Made by a program: the position numbers and the translations under genes. Source: Nitrospira sp. (GTDB taxonomy: Bacteria > Nitrospirota > Nitrospiria > Nitrospirales > Nitrospiraceae). From it: DNA of 11,519 nt. Numbering within the stretch: position 1 is the stretch's first letter; every line of letters begins with the position of its first letter. Of this stretch, positions 1 through 6,639 are shown piece by piece. Under the pieces are notes generated by a model, which had not been told where the DNA came from, ran no database searches, and saw nothing but the letters and a program-made list of their open reading frames with translations. The stretch spans positions 1 to 11,519 of the forward strand of contig JANYEF010000453.1 of assembly GCA_025363325.1 (NCBI GenBank), written 5' to 3'.

Positions 1-333
1 AGCAGCCAGACGGTCATTTTTGCTCACAGACCCCCACTGTAGTCTTGTCGCCCGGGAAGAGATGTACATGTAGGGATGGACCAAATGGCTGCGAGAAAGT
101 AGAATGACACTCCATCTACTCATTACAAGAGTCCAACGGTCGACAGCAACGCTTCCGAAAAGTATCTGGATGAGAACCGGACCAACCCAATCTGATGCGA
201 AATCCATCTTTATCAAAGTAAATGATCCTCACTCGTTAACAGAGCTACATGACGAGACCACCTGACCAAAGAGTATCCTAGTGTCTGAGGAACTTCGACG
301 CCCAAGTTTTGAATCGTTGGGAGACCACACTTC
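1..333. other. Non-coding upstream region, nothing recognised
   Basis: I find no convincing gene, RNA or repeat here. The stretch lies upstream of the AAA ATPase gene and presumably carries its promoter, but I cannot pick a convincing -35/-10 pair. A TGA at 310-312, in frame with the ATPase start, rules out a longer N-terminus. The only clear signal is GGGAG at 319-323, ten bases before the ATG at 334, a plausible ribosome binding site. Confidence 0.5.
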
Positions 334-1434
334 ATGAAAGTCGCTGAGAAACGACCGTTGGAAGAAATCTCCCTCTCCGGATACAAATCGTTCCGAGAAC
401 TCAATTCCTTCCGAATGCATTCCGGTCTGAACGTGCTGATCGGAGCCAACGGATCAGGAAAAACCAACTTCATTCGCTTCTTTGAATTGCTTGGCAACAT
501 CATGGATGCCAACAAAGGGATGCAGAACTACGTCAGCAGCCGCGGCCGCGCTGACGCTTTTCTTTTCCAAGGCATGAAGGTAACACCAGAGTTCACGGCG
601 CACCTGAAGTTTGGTCTCAACGAATACAAGTTCACCTTGCGAGCGGCTGACGACAGGTCACTCTTTTTCGCCCAGGAATCTGCACCATTCGCAGGCCCTT
701 TCTATGGTTCCATTAAGAACGACCAAGGCAGCGGGCACCTCGAAAGTCCCTTGGCTCGATCAACCAATCTCAGCAGCTCGCAGCAGTGGGTGGTAACCAC
801 TATCCGAGATTGGCGAGTCTATCACTTCCATGATACCTCTCCATCAGCCCCAGTCATGGGTAGGTGCAATGTCGTGGACAACGACGTGCTACACAGCAAC
901 GCCGCAAATATTGCTGCATTTCTTCTGCGCCTGTCTAATCGCTACCCAGAACATTATGAACAAATTCTTGAGACTGTGCGCCAGGTCGCGCCATTCTTCG
1001 GCACATTTGTTCTCAAGGAAGTGGGCTCTGGACAAACCCAGTTGCTTTGGAAGGACCGATACTCGGATTTACTCTACTACCCACATCAACTCTCCGACGG
1101 AACCGTGCGATATATCTGTCTCGCCACACTTCTCCTGCAGCCAGACCCACCTTCGACGATTCTTATAGACGAGCCGGAGCTCGGACTACACCCTCAAGCC
1201 ATCAAACTCTTAGCCAGCCTCCTGCATGAAGCAGCTGGCCGAGCTCAGTTGATTGTCTCGACGCAGTCATCGGTCTTACTTGATGAATTTGAGCCCAACC
1301 ACGTGATTGTCGCAAACCATCAAGACGGCGAAACGGTTCTGGCGCGTCAAAATCAGGATCGGCTTGAAGAATGGCTCAAAGAATACACCTTAGGTCAGCT
1401 GTGGGAGAAAAATGAATTGGGAGGTCAGCCCTAA
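334..1434 (+). CDS. AAA family ATPase (OLD/RloA-like, AAA_21 type), likely defence ATPase
   Basis: 366-aa ABC/SMC-like ATPase. Visible motifs in order: an N-terminal strand region (residues 12-36, 'SLSGYKSFRELNSF' type), Walker A GANGSGKT (37-44), signature-like LSDGT (253-257), Walker B TILIDEPE followed by LGLHP (275-287), and a switch segment STQSS (309-313). This is the layout of compact OLD/RloA/AAA_21 ATPases, not of transporters (no membrane segments) or RecF. The region between Walker A and the signature is too short for an SMC coiled coil. The start has GGGAG ten bases upstream. Its TAA overlaps the ATG of the next gene by one base (TAATG), so the two are almost certainly co-translated. 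In related two-gene systems the ATPase senses or gates while a partner TOPRIM-like protein is the effector; applying that here is inference. Confidence 0.85.
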   Translation: MKVAEKRPLEEISLSGYKSFRELNSFRMHSGLNVLIGANGSGKTNFIRFFELLGNIMDANKGMQNYVSSRGRADAFLFQGMKVTPEFTAHLKFGLNEYKFTLRAADDRSLFFAQESAPFAGPFYGSIKNDQGSGHLESPLARSTNLSSSQQWVVTTIRDWRVYHFHDTSPSAPVMGRCNVVDNDVLHSNAANIAAFLLRLSNRYPEHYEQILETVRQVAPFFGTFVLKEVGSGQTQLLWKDRYSDLLYYPHQLSDGTVRYICLATLLLQPDPPSTILIDEPELGLHPQAIKLLASLLHEAAGRAQLIVSTQSSVLLDEFEPNHVIVANHQDGETVLARQNQDRLEEWLKEYTLGQLWEKNELGGQP

Positions 1435-2120
1435 TGAAATGGGTGCGGCTTTATGTTACTGCCGAGGGGCAAACAGAGCGAAAATTTGCCGAAGAGGTAT
1501 TGGGCCCACATCTAGCAAACTACAACATCAATGTGAGAGCACGAGTTGTCCTGACCAACCGTAAACTTGGGAAACGGGGCGGTATCATGGATTACGACAA
1601 GATTCGCGGAGACCTTCATCGCCTCATGCTGGAAGACAAGCGGGGAGAAGCACGATTCACCACCATGATTGATCTTTATGCTTTACCCAATGAGTTCCCC
1701 GGTTGGACTGAAGCGAGGAAACTAACTCATCCACAGGATCGTATAGCAGTGTTGGAGGATTCACTTAAAGCCGACATCGAAGATCAACGTTTTCTGCCAT
1801 ATATCCAACTTCACGAATTCGAGGCGCTACTTTACTGCGATCTTTCGCAACTTCAAAAGCGTATTGCCGGCTCAGAGGCAGGCCTGGCCAAGCTCACCAA
1901 GGAAGTCAAAAACATCCCCCCAGAGGAAATCAACGATGGCACAACTACAGCTCCCAGCAAACGCATTGTTCGCCACGTGCCCATTTACGAAAGAAGCAAG
2001 GTACGCGTTGGGGTAGCCGCTGCCGCTGCAATCGGCCTTCCTGCATTGAGAAACAAATGCCCTCACTTTAGTTCTTGGATTAATACGCTAGAGTGTCTTG
2101 CCCCCGTTACCGAAGACTAG
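1434..2120 (+). CDS. DUF4276 family protein (TOPRIM-like), partner of the AAA ATPase
   Basis: 228-aa protein that I recognise as DUF4276. Family hallmarks visible are: an N-terminal strand with EGQTE (residues 11-15), the block MIDLYALPNEFPG (78-90), IQLHEFEALLY (124-134), and INDGTTTAPSKRI (167-178). The EGxTE and D-x-Y acidic residues (E11, E15, D80) sit where TOPRIM-fold proteins place metal-binding residues, so a nuclease-like or nucleotide-acting role is plausible but not shown. No signal peptide or membrane segment is seen, so it should be cytoplasmic. It starts inside the stop codon of the upstream ATPase (TAATG), giving a tight two-gene unit like RloA/RloB or other ATPase + TOPRIM pairs. 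The family assignment is confident; the biochemical role is inferred. Confidence 0.8.
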   Translation: MKWVRLYVTAEGQTERKFAEEVLGPHLANYNINVRARVVLTNRKLGKRGGIMDYDKIRGDLHRLMLEDKRGEARFTTMIDLYALPNEFPGWTEARKLTHPQDRIAVLEDSLKADIEDQRFLPYIQLHEFEALLYCDLSQLQKRIAGSEAGLAKLTKEVKNIPPEEINDGTTTAPSKRIVRHVPIYERSKVRVGVAAAAAIGLPALRNKCPHFSSWINTLECLAPVTED

Positions 2121-2306
2121 GACGATGTCCCAGATTTGGGGCGGTAAGAGATGGTAAGAGGTGGGGGCGTTGCTTGACTTTGCACTACTCTACCTCTTTG
2201 GATGTTGAAGTCGAGGCAAAGTTGATTTGATCAATCACGGAAGATTGTTCTTGCCGAGGTGCAGGGGCGAGATGAGGTCAGTGTGGGGCTACTTTGCTGC
2301 CACGCC
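2121..2306. other. Intergenic, left part: no gene seen
   Basis: Between the DUF4276 stop and the palindromic repeat at 2307. It holds a short direct repeat GGTAAGAG (2143-2150 and 2153-2160) and a weak AAGAGGT/ACCTCTT inverted repeat (2156-2162 with 2192-2198) whose loop is too long to be a convincing terminator. Open frames here show no family resemblance. Confidence 0.4.
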
Positions 2307-2478
2307 CAGGATGCTCAAAAAGGCCATCCAACGAGGCCGCAGGCGAGTCAAAACCGGAGGCGTAGCACTTCCCCCGCCCAACCCCGAGCTGTCGGAACAG
2401 CTCTTTTCCCGGGAGGGGTACGTTGAGGATTGCGACGAACCGAGAACGAAGTTGGGGGCGCTTTTCAGCGTCCTGCTA
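2307..2478. repeat. Long imperfect palindromic intergenic repeat (copy A), abutting the scpB stop
   Basis: The left end reads CAGGATGCTCAAAAAGGCC (2307-2325). On the opposite strand the right end reads CAGGACGCTGAAAAGCGCC (2475-2457), so the two ends are imperfect inverted copies. The interior carries further complementary tracts and a perfect hairpin at 2386-2403. The right end joins the scpB stop directly: read on the minus strand it is TAGCAGGACGCTGAAAAG, whose TAG is the stop codon. The same terminus appears at 6058 and 6195 and, degenerated, at 7446. I believe this is a dispersed Nitrospira intergenic repeat, but that rests on memory. Confidence 0.7.
2386..2407 (+). terminator. Candidate intrinsic terminator inside repeat copy A
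   Basis: Perfect 7-bp stem GAGCTGT / ACAGCTC with a CGGA tetraloop, followed directly by TTTT on the plus strand. It is oriented to end transcripts arriving from the AAA-DUF4276 pair and lies about 265 bases after the DUF4276 stop. The U-tract is short, so efficiency may be modest. Confidence 0.45.
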
Positions 2479-3315
2479 AGCCTGTTCGACCGGTTCTTCG
2501 AGCAGCGCCCCGTTGGTCTCTGCATCGAAGGCCTCCACGGCCTCACCTTCTGCAAGATCGCTCGTGATGCGGATTTCTTCTGAATAGAGAGTCTGGGAGG
2601 TCTCGACCACCTCCAGTAACTCCTCTTCGATCGGCAGAAGCGCCTGCTCGGACTCGCCGAGTTCTTTGAATTCACGCAACGGCGGGAGCTGGCTCAAATC
2701 TTGTAACCCGAAATGCTCGAGGAAGAACTTGGTCGTCCCATACATGATCGGCCGACCCGGCACGTCTTTTCGCCCGACGATCCGCACCAACTTGCGCTCA
2801 CACAATGTGCGCAGGACGCCGGACGTTTCGACGCCACGAATCTCTTCGATCTCAGACCGTACGAGCGGCTGTTTGTAGGCAATAATGGCGAGGGATTCGA
2901 GCGCGGAGCGAGAAAGCTTTTGCGCCGCCTTGGCTTTATCCATCCGTTTCAGCCAGGGCCCATATTCCTGCTTCGTCACCAGCCGATACCCGCCTGCGAC
3001 CTGCACAAGCTGAATACCTCGCCCGTCCTGATCTAGATCGTGCGTGAGAATTCCCAGCGCCTGAACCACTTCGGCTTTTGAGGCCGTCCCCACGATAGAC
3101 ATCAGCCGCGCGACCGACATCGGTTCGGGCGACACGAACAAGACGGCTTCGAGAATGGCTTTGAGTTCCCGTGCGTCGATGGCCTCCGCCTGGCTGTTCA
3201 CCGCCTCGACGCCGGTCTCCTTCGCCGCATCGTCTGGCATCCCGTTGCCCTCAATCACCGACGCGCTCTCTGCGAGAGCGATGTCGTCTGTTTCTTGTTC
3301 CACAGTTGAGCTCAT
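2476..3315 (-). CDS. scpB: Segregation and condensation protein B
   Basis: ScpB, the winged-helix subunit that dimerises and binds the kleisin ScpA in the SMC-ScpAB condensin complex for chromosome compaction and segregation. Typical blocks are LKAILEAVLFVSPEP (residues 51-65), the second winged-helix start ALESLAIIAYKQPLVRSEIE (138-157), and GRKDVPGRPIMYGTTKFFLEHFGL (181-204). The N-terminus before about residue 45 and the acidic C-terminal tail after about 220 are poorly conserved extensions. I chose ATG 3315 (279 aa): it overlaps the scpA stop as ATGA and is preceded by GGAGGGG. The ATG twelve bases further upstream would place that ribosome site inside the gene. The TAG stop is joined to a repeat terminus (see 2307-2478). 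Confidence 0.92.
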   Translation of the reverse strand: MSSTVEQETDDIALAESASVIEGNGMPDDAAKETGVEAVNSQAEAIDARELKAILEAVLFVSPEPMSVARLMSIVGTASKAEVVQALGILTHDLDQDGRGIQLVQVAGGYRLVTKQEYGPWLKRMDKAKAAQKLSRSALESLAIIAYKQPLVRSEIEEIRGVETSGVLRTLCERKLVRIVGRKDVPGRPIMYGTTKFFLEHFGLQDLSQLPPLREFKELGESEQALLPIEEELLEVVETSQTLYSEEIRITSDLAEGEAVEAFDAETNGALLEEPVEQA

Positions 3316-4157
3316 GCTCCCCTCCATTCAGCATCATCCAATTCTGCCGGGTCTGGTACGAGTGAAAAGGCGCGCGACACGAGAATCGGCCCAAAATGGT
3401 CTGCCTGGAATACCCGAGCCGTTCGAAGCCGCATGAGTTCCAGTAACGCCAAAAATGTGACGACAATCACGAGCCGATGGCAGGCTGGCTCGAAGAGCTC
3501 GACAAAATTCACCGACTCCTGCCCCTCCAACATTTCCAAAATCGCGTTCATCCGCTCCCGAACCGTTAAGTTATCGGGCAGGATCTCCATGAACGTCTTG
3601 CCGGGATTGCGATCCAGGATTCCCTGCAACGCATCCACTAAATCGAACAGGCTAACATTGTCCAACAGTGTCTCGTCCGATTCCAGTTCGACCGCCGGAC
3701 TCTGTTCACGGCTGTAAATCTCCCGCCACAACTGCTCGTGTTCGTCCAACTGACGGGCAGCTTCTTTGAACTGCTTGTACTCGAGCAGTCGCCGTACCAA
3801 TTCCTCACGCGGATCGGGCCCGTCTTCCTCATCCTCGGCCGTCTCATCGGCGGGAAGCAGCATCTTGGATTTGATCTGGAGCAAGGTTGCCGCCATCACA
3901 AGAAATTCCCCCGCAACCGTCAGATTCAGATCTTCCATCGCCTCAATATAGGTGAGGTATTGCTGGGCAATCAGGTGGATGGGAATGTCGTAGATGTTGA
4001 TCTCGCTCTTCTTAATGAGATGGAGCAAGAGATCGAGCGGCCCTTCAAAGTTCTCGATGCGAACCTGATAGGGTAATTCGGTTTGTTCGATGTCGTCGAG
4101 GTGGTTATCCACAATCCGACTTATACCAGCTTTGGGGGAGGCGGAGCAAGCCTCCAT
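3312..4157 (-). CDS. scpA: Segregation and condensation protein A (kleisin)
   Basis: ScpA is the kleisin that bridges SMC heads and binds ScpB. Visible features are the N-terminal SMC-binding segment YQVRIENFEGPLDLLLHLIKK (residues 30-50), then INIYDIPIHLIAQQYL (54-68), the AGEFLVMAATLLQIKSKMLLP helix (82-102), an acidic linker (103-116), and a C-terminal winged helix with VVTFLALLELMRLRTARVFQ (about 232-251). Length (281 aa) is normal for the family. The first about 28 residues are not conserved, so the true start is uncertain; a GTG at codon 16 is an alternative and neither has a strong Shine-Dalgarno. It overlaps scpB by ATGA and lies 36 bases after the stop of the repeat-protein gene upstream, so the three could be one transcript. 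Confidence 0.92.
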   Translation of the reverse strand: MEACSASPKAGISRIVDNHLDDIEQTELPYQVRIENFEGPLDLLLHLIKKSEINIYDIPIHLIAQQYLTYIEAMEDLNLTVAGEFLVMAATLLQIKSKMLLPADETAEDEEDGPDPREELVRRLLEYKQFKEAARQLDEHEQLWREIYSREQSPAVELESDETLLDNVSLFDLVDALQGILDRNPGKTFMEILPDNLTVRERMNAILEMLEGQESVNFVELFEPACHRLVIVVTFLALLELMRLRTARVFQADHFGPILVSRAFSLVPDPAELDDAEWRGA

Positions 4158-4193
4158 CTATTAGTAGTGGTACGCGGGGTCGAGGCCTCCTCG

Positions 4194-5255
4194 TCACCGC
4201 CACCAAATCCGATAGGCGATCAGCAGTGCGCTGAACACCAGAAGGGAGAGGATGATCGCATACTGTACTGTCTGATTTCCGAACCCTAGGGATGCTTGTT
4301 CGGTCGCCGATCTGGTCGCTCTGGTAAACTCTGAACCTTTCTCGAAAGAGGCTTTGGAGAAATCGTCTCGTCCCTTAAACGACGCATCGGAAAAATCCGC
4401 CGTCGACCGGAACGTGGCCCGGCGAAAATCGGCGTCCCTATCGAACAGGGTAAAGGTAAAATATGCCTCCTGGTCGAACGTTGCGTCAGAGAAATCCGCC
4501 TGGCCCTGAAAACGGGTTCCGGAAAACCCGGTGCCCAACTTGAACGAGGTGCGCGACAGATTGGCATCCTTCTCGAAGACCACCTCCAAAAACTCCGCCA
4601 GCCCGTTGAACCCCGACTGCTGGAATGTGACCGGCCCCTGGAAGACAGAGCGGTGAAATCTCGTATGCGGGCCAAACGCCGTGTTCTCAGCAAACACGTC
4701 GCGCAGAAATCGCCCCTGCACAAAATAGCTCTCCCGCAAGAACCGCGCACCTGACAACGTCACCGGCTGCATAAACACGGCCCGTGAGAGATCCACTAGC
4801 TGCTCAAATCTAGTCCCGCTGAACGTCACTGGCCCCTTCACTACCAGCAGCCCTTCTGTCGATCCGTGCCTGATCGCTCCGCGCACCACCGAATTGACGA
4901 TCGTCATGGAGCCGGGAATCACGCGTGCCTCGCGTCCCTGCAGCTCCTTCATCCCCTCAAGCTCGGGTGGCAACGGACCCACGGACAACGTATCCAGCGA
5001 CAGATCGCCGCGAATGACCACCCCTGAAAGATCGATCCCCCTCCCTTCCTTGAACGCCTGCAGCAGCTGCGTCGCATCCACCGCTTGCGTCTCTCGCTCT
5101 TGCTCCGTGCAGTCGGCGCCCAGATGACGCGTCAACGCCATTCCCGGTCCTGAAGCAGGCGTCTCCACCTGACAGTTCGAGGCCACGGCATCGAGCGGCA
5201 GCCAGAGAATAGCCAGCCCTCCCACCAACATTCCTATAACGACCCGATTCATCAT
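4194..5255 (-). CDS. Exported, C-terminally anchored protein with fifteen 11-residue pentapeptide-like repeats
   Basis: From ATG 5255 (353 aa) the protein has a signal peptide (residues 1-25, hydrophobic core VVIGMLVGGLAILWL, cleavage likely after AVA). Next come a linker of about 115 residues and fifteen gap-free 11-residue repeats (143-307; pattern x-D/T-F/L-x-x-A/G/T-x-F-x-x-x, e.g. ADFSDATFDQE, ADFRRATFRST). It ends in a hydrophobic segment (about 330-350) with the basic tail RIWWR. Paired aromatics five residues apart suggest a right-handed beta-helix related to Pentapeptide_3-type proteins, but the period is 11. I expect a periplasmic helix held to the inner membrane by its C-terminus. 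An upstream ATG at 5303 would bury the signal peptide behind 16 extra residues. Function unknown; the position before scpA may only reflect shared transcription. Confidence 0.75.
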   Translation of the reverse strand: MMNRVVIGMLVGGLAILWLPLDAVASNCQVETPASGPGMALTRHLGADCTEQERETQAVDATQLLQAFKEGRGIDLSGVVIRGDLSLDTLSVGPLPPELEGMKELQGREARVIPGSMTIVNSVVRGAIRHGSTEGLLVVKGPVTFSGTRFEQLVDLSRAVFMQPVTLSGARFLRESYFVQGRFLRDVFAENTAFGPHTRFHRSVFQGPVTFQQSGFNGLAEFLEVVFEKDANLSRTSFKLGTGFSGTRFQGQADFSDATFDQEAYFTFTLFDRDADFRRATFRSTADFSDASFKGRDDFSKASFEKGSEFTRATRSATEQASLGFGNQTVQYAIILSLLVFSALLIAYRIWWR

Positions 5256-5262
5256 GCAGGCC

Positions 5263-5291
5263 CTTATACGGAATGCCATGTCCCAACGCAA
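5263..5291 (-). promoter_or_regulatory. Candidate sigma70 promoter for the 11-residue-repeat protein gene
   Basis: On the minus strand TTGCGT (5291-5286) is followed after 17 bases by TATAAG (5268-5263). The start point would fall at about 5256-5257, one or two bases before ATG 5255, so the transcript would be nearly leaderless. This supports ATG 5255 over 5303. It is a pattern match only. Confidence 0.4.
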
Positions 5292-5311
5292 GACAGGAAA
5301 CACTCACTCGC

Positions 5312-5339
5312 TTTACTGCCCACCTGGATTTGCTACACT
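5312..5339 (+). promoter_or_regulatory. Candidate promoter for the Lon-like protease gene
   Basis: TTTACT (5312-5317), a 16-base spacer, then an extended -10 TGCTACACT (5331-5339). The resulting leader of about 70 bases would carry the CAAACCA-type repeat array (5354-5395) and AGGAG (5404-5408) before the ATG at 5416. Pattern match only. Confidence 0.4.
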
Positions 5340-5353
5340 TTGTAAGTCAGGTT

Positions 5354-5395
5354 CAACCAAATAAACGAAACAAACCAAACAAACCAGAGCAACCA
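5354..5395 (+). repeat. Short CAAACCA-type tandem array in the protease leader
   Basis: About five degenerate units built on CAAACCAAA / CAAACCAGAG. They lie between the candidate promoter and the ribosome binding site of the protease gene. The same motif family, much longer and inverted, occurs at 7484-7606. Both arrays sit between divergently transcribed genes. Confidence 0.6.
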
Positions 5396-5415
5396 TCCTA
5401 CGCAGGAGCCTCACA

Positions 5416-6060
5416 ATGCCACGCCATCTTGCCGCCACCTATACATTGGTCATCACCCTCCTTTGTGGAATCCCGGTCTCGGTCCCGGCGGACACGGTCA
5501 TCGAACTCCCGGTCCTGGCGGCGATTCGTCAAAACAATCTTGGCGTATTTGAAATTCTGATGATGTGGTGGGACAAGAAACCGGAGCCGAATCCCGTTCA
5601 ACTACAATGGCTCCTCGCCGGCGTGCGACTGGGAAACGCGCATTTAGGCGCCATGGCTCAAGCCTTCGCCTATGCCGTCGAACGCACGCCCTCGGTCCAG
5701 CATAGCGGGACCGTCTCTGTGCAAGGGGTGGCCTATCAACCCGTTGGCAGCGACGGACCAAGCGCCGGTGCGGCTATGGCGGTGGGATTCATTGCCATGT
5801 TCAAAGGGGAGCATATTCAGCGAGGCATTGCCCTGACCGGAACCATTGAACCTGGAGGACAGATCGGCCCGGTAGGCAGCATCCCGGATAAAATCCGTGC
5901 CGCCGCACGAGAGGGGTACCGCACAGTATTGGTTCCACGAGGGCAAATTCATGACGCGCGGTGGAACCTGAACGAACTGGGATTTCAGCTCAATGTGACG
6001 GTGAAGGAAGTCGATACGATCGATGAGGCGTATGAGCTCATGACAGGCCAACGGATCTAG
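5416..6060 (+). CDS. Exported stand-alone Lon-type (S16) serine protease domain protein
   Basis: 214 aa. An N-terminal signal peptide (about residues 1-25, LVITLLCGIPVSVPA) precedes a Lon proteolytic-type domain. The catalytic serine motif DGPSAGAAMA has S116, and the lysine motif PVGSIPDKIRAAAREG has K159. The 43-residue spacing equals the S679-K722 spacing of E. coli Lon. The Lon-typical ALTGTIEPGGQIGPVG (139-154) and TVLVP (170-174) segments are also present. There is no AAA+ module, no Walker motif and no substrate-binding N-domain, so any proteolysis would be ATP-independent and probably periplasmic, unlike classical Lon. AGGAG lies seven bases before the ATG. It is divergent from the repeat-protein gene. 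The TAG stop is the first three bases of a repeat element. The fold call is strong; activity and substrate are unknown. Confidence 0.8.
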   Translation: MPRHLAATYTLVITLLCGIPVSVPADTVIELPVLAAIRQNNLGVFEILMMWWDKKPEPNPVQLQWLLAGVRLGNAHLGAMAQAFAYAVERTPSVQHSGTVSVQGVAYQPVGSDGPSAGAAMAVGFIAMFKGEHIQRGIALTGTIEPGGQIGPVGSIPDKIRAAAREGYRTVLVPRGQIHDARWNLNELGFQLNVTVKEVDTIDEAYELMTGQRI

Positions 6061-6083
6061 CAGGATGCTGAAAAAGCCCGCCA

Positions 6084-6102
6084 GCGCCACAGCCCGTGGC
6101 GC
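6084..6102. repeat. Perfect 7-bp GC hairpin
   Basis: GCGCCAC, loop AGCCC, GTGGCGC. It lies 23 bases after the protease stop. No T-tract follows, so it is more likely an RNA 3'-end stabiliser or part of a compound structure than a classical intrinsic terminator. Confidence 0.5.
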
Positions 6103-6131
6103 GTGAAGCGCGATCCGAAGTTCGAAGTTCT

Positions 6132-6167
6132 GGGTTCGAAGTTCCGAAAACCTCGAACCTCGAACCC
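6132..6167. terminator. Candidate bidirectional hairpin between convergent genes
   Basis: Stem GGGTTCGAAGTTC (6132-6144) with GAACCTCGAACCC (6155-6167), 12 of 13 pairs, ten-base loop. Flanking CGAAGTTC units (6117-6130) suggest it grew from a short tandem repeat. It is in the right place to separate the convergent transcripts, but there is no T-run, so the terminator role is inferred from position. Confidence 0.4.
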
Positions 6168-6192
6168 TCGCCCGTCTCGCTCGGCTATCCTG

Positions 6193-6639
6193 CTAAGCTG
6201 TGGCTCCCTGCATGATCGCGTCATACTCCGCTTGCGTCAACCGATGCATGCCCAGCGTGAGTCGTCGAGTCAGTTCGGACTGATCGGCAATCTGCAAGAC
6301 GTTGAGCAACAACGCCTGACTCGCAACGGACGAGCAGACCAACCGGCGCACCTCGTCGATTCGCACAAAGCCAAATCTGGCTTCAGTTCTCAACTCATCA
6401 CTGAGGAACGCATCTAACACGGAGAAGTCCAACACAGGCGACAGGATCTGAAATTCGGCACAGAGCCCGACTTTCAGCACATACACGAGTCCATGGGACT
6501 GCACATCGAGATATGTTTGCAGATTCGTCCGAATCAGCCCGGTGCAGAGTCCCCAGAGGCCGTGCCCGAGTTGCAGCTCGGCGCTTTCCTCCGAGGTGCG
6601 TTCCCGCAAGGCCCCGGCCACGAACAAAAAATGACTCAT
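6193..6639 (-). CDS. Hypothetical protein, 148 aa
   Basis: I do not recognise this protein. It begins MSHFLFVAGALRERTSEESA, contains alternating hydrophobic and polar stretches (SHGLVYVLKVGLCAEFQIL, residues 48-66) and ends LTQAEYDAIMQGATA. There is no signal peptide, long membrane segment or cofactor motif, so it is probably a small soluble cytoplasmic protein. The start is supported by GGTGA seven bases upstream, a weak Shine-Dalgarno variant. It is convergent with the protease and lies downstream of, and in the same direction as, the histone-like gene (135-base gap), so co-transcription with the latter is possible. The TAG stop is the end of the repeat element at 6058-6195. Real coding is likely from the amino-acid composition and continuous frame, not from homology. 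Confidence 0.6.
   Translation of the reverse strand: MSHFLFVAGALRERTSEESAELQLGHGLWGLCTGLIRTNLQTYLDVQSHGLVYVLKVGLCAEFQILSPVLDFSVLDAFLSDELRTEARFGFVRIDEVRRLVCSSVASQALLLNVLQIADQSELTRRLTLGMHRLTQAEYDAIMQGATA

Larger units (their letters stand above)
6058..6195. repeat. Inverted-repeat element between convergent genes; both ends supply TAG stop codons
   Basis: The left end reads TAGCAGGATGCTGAAAAAG (from 6058); the right end on the minus strand reads TAGCAGGATAGCC (from 6195). Each TAG is the stop codon of the gene running into it: the protease on plus and the 148-aa protein on minus. The interior differs from copy A: it has a perfect hairpin GCGCCAC-AGCCC-GTGGCGC (6084-6102) and a GTTCGAAGTTC-type hairpin (6132-6167). 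Confidence 0.65.

Noticed and set aside
334..1434. ABC transporter ATPase or SMC/RecF role for the ATPase
   Set aside because: No permease partner, no long coiled-coil insert, and the DUF4276 partner with one-base overlap fits OLD/RloA-type ATPases better.
2227..2583. 118-codon plus-strand open frame
   Set aside because: It consists of the palindromic repeat and antisense of the scpB 3' end; nothing protein-like.
3316..3327. Upstream ATG of scpB (3327)
   Set aside because: It would put the GGAGGGG ribosome site inside the gene; ATG 3315 has that site and an ATGA overlap with scpA.
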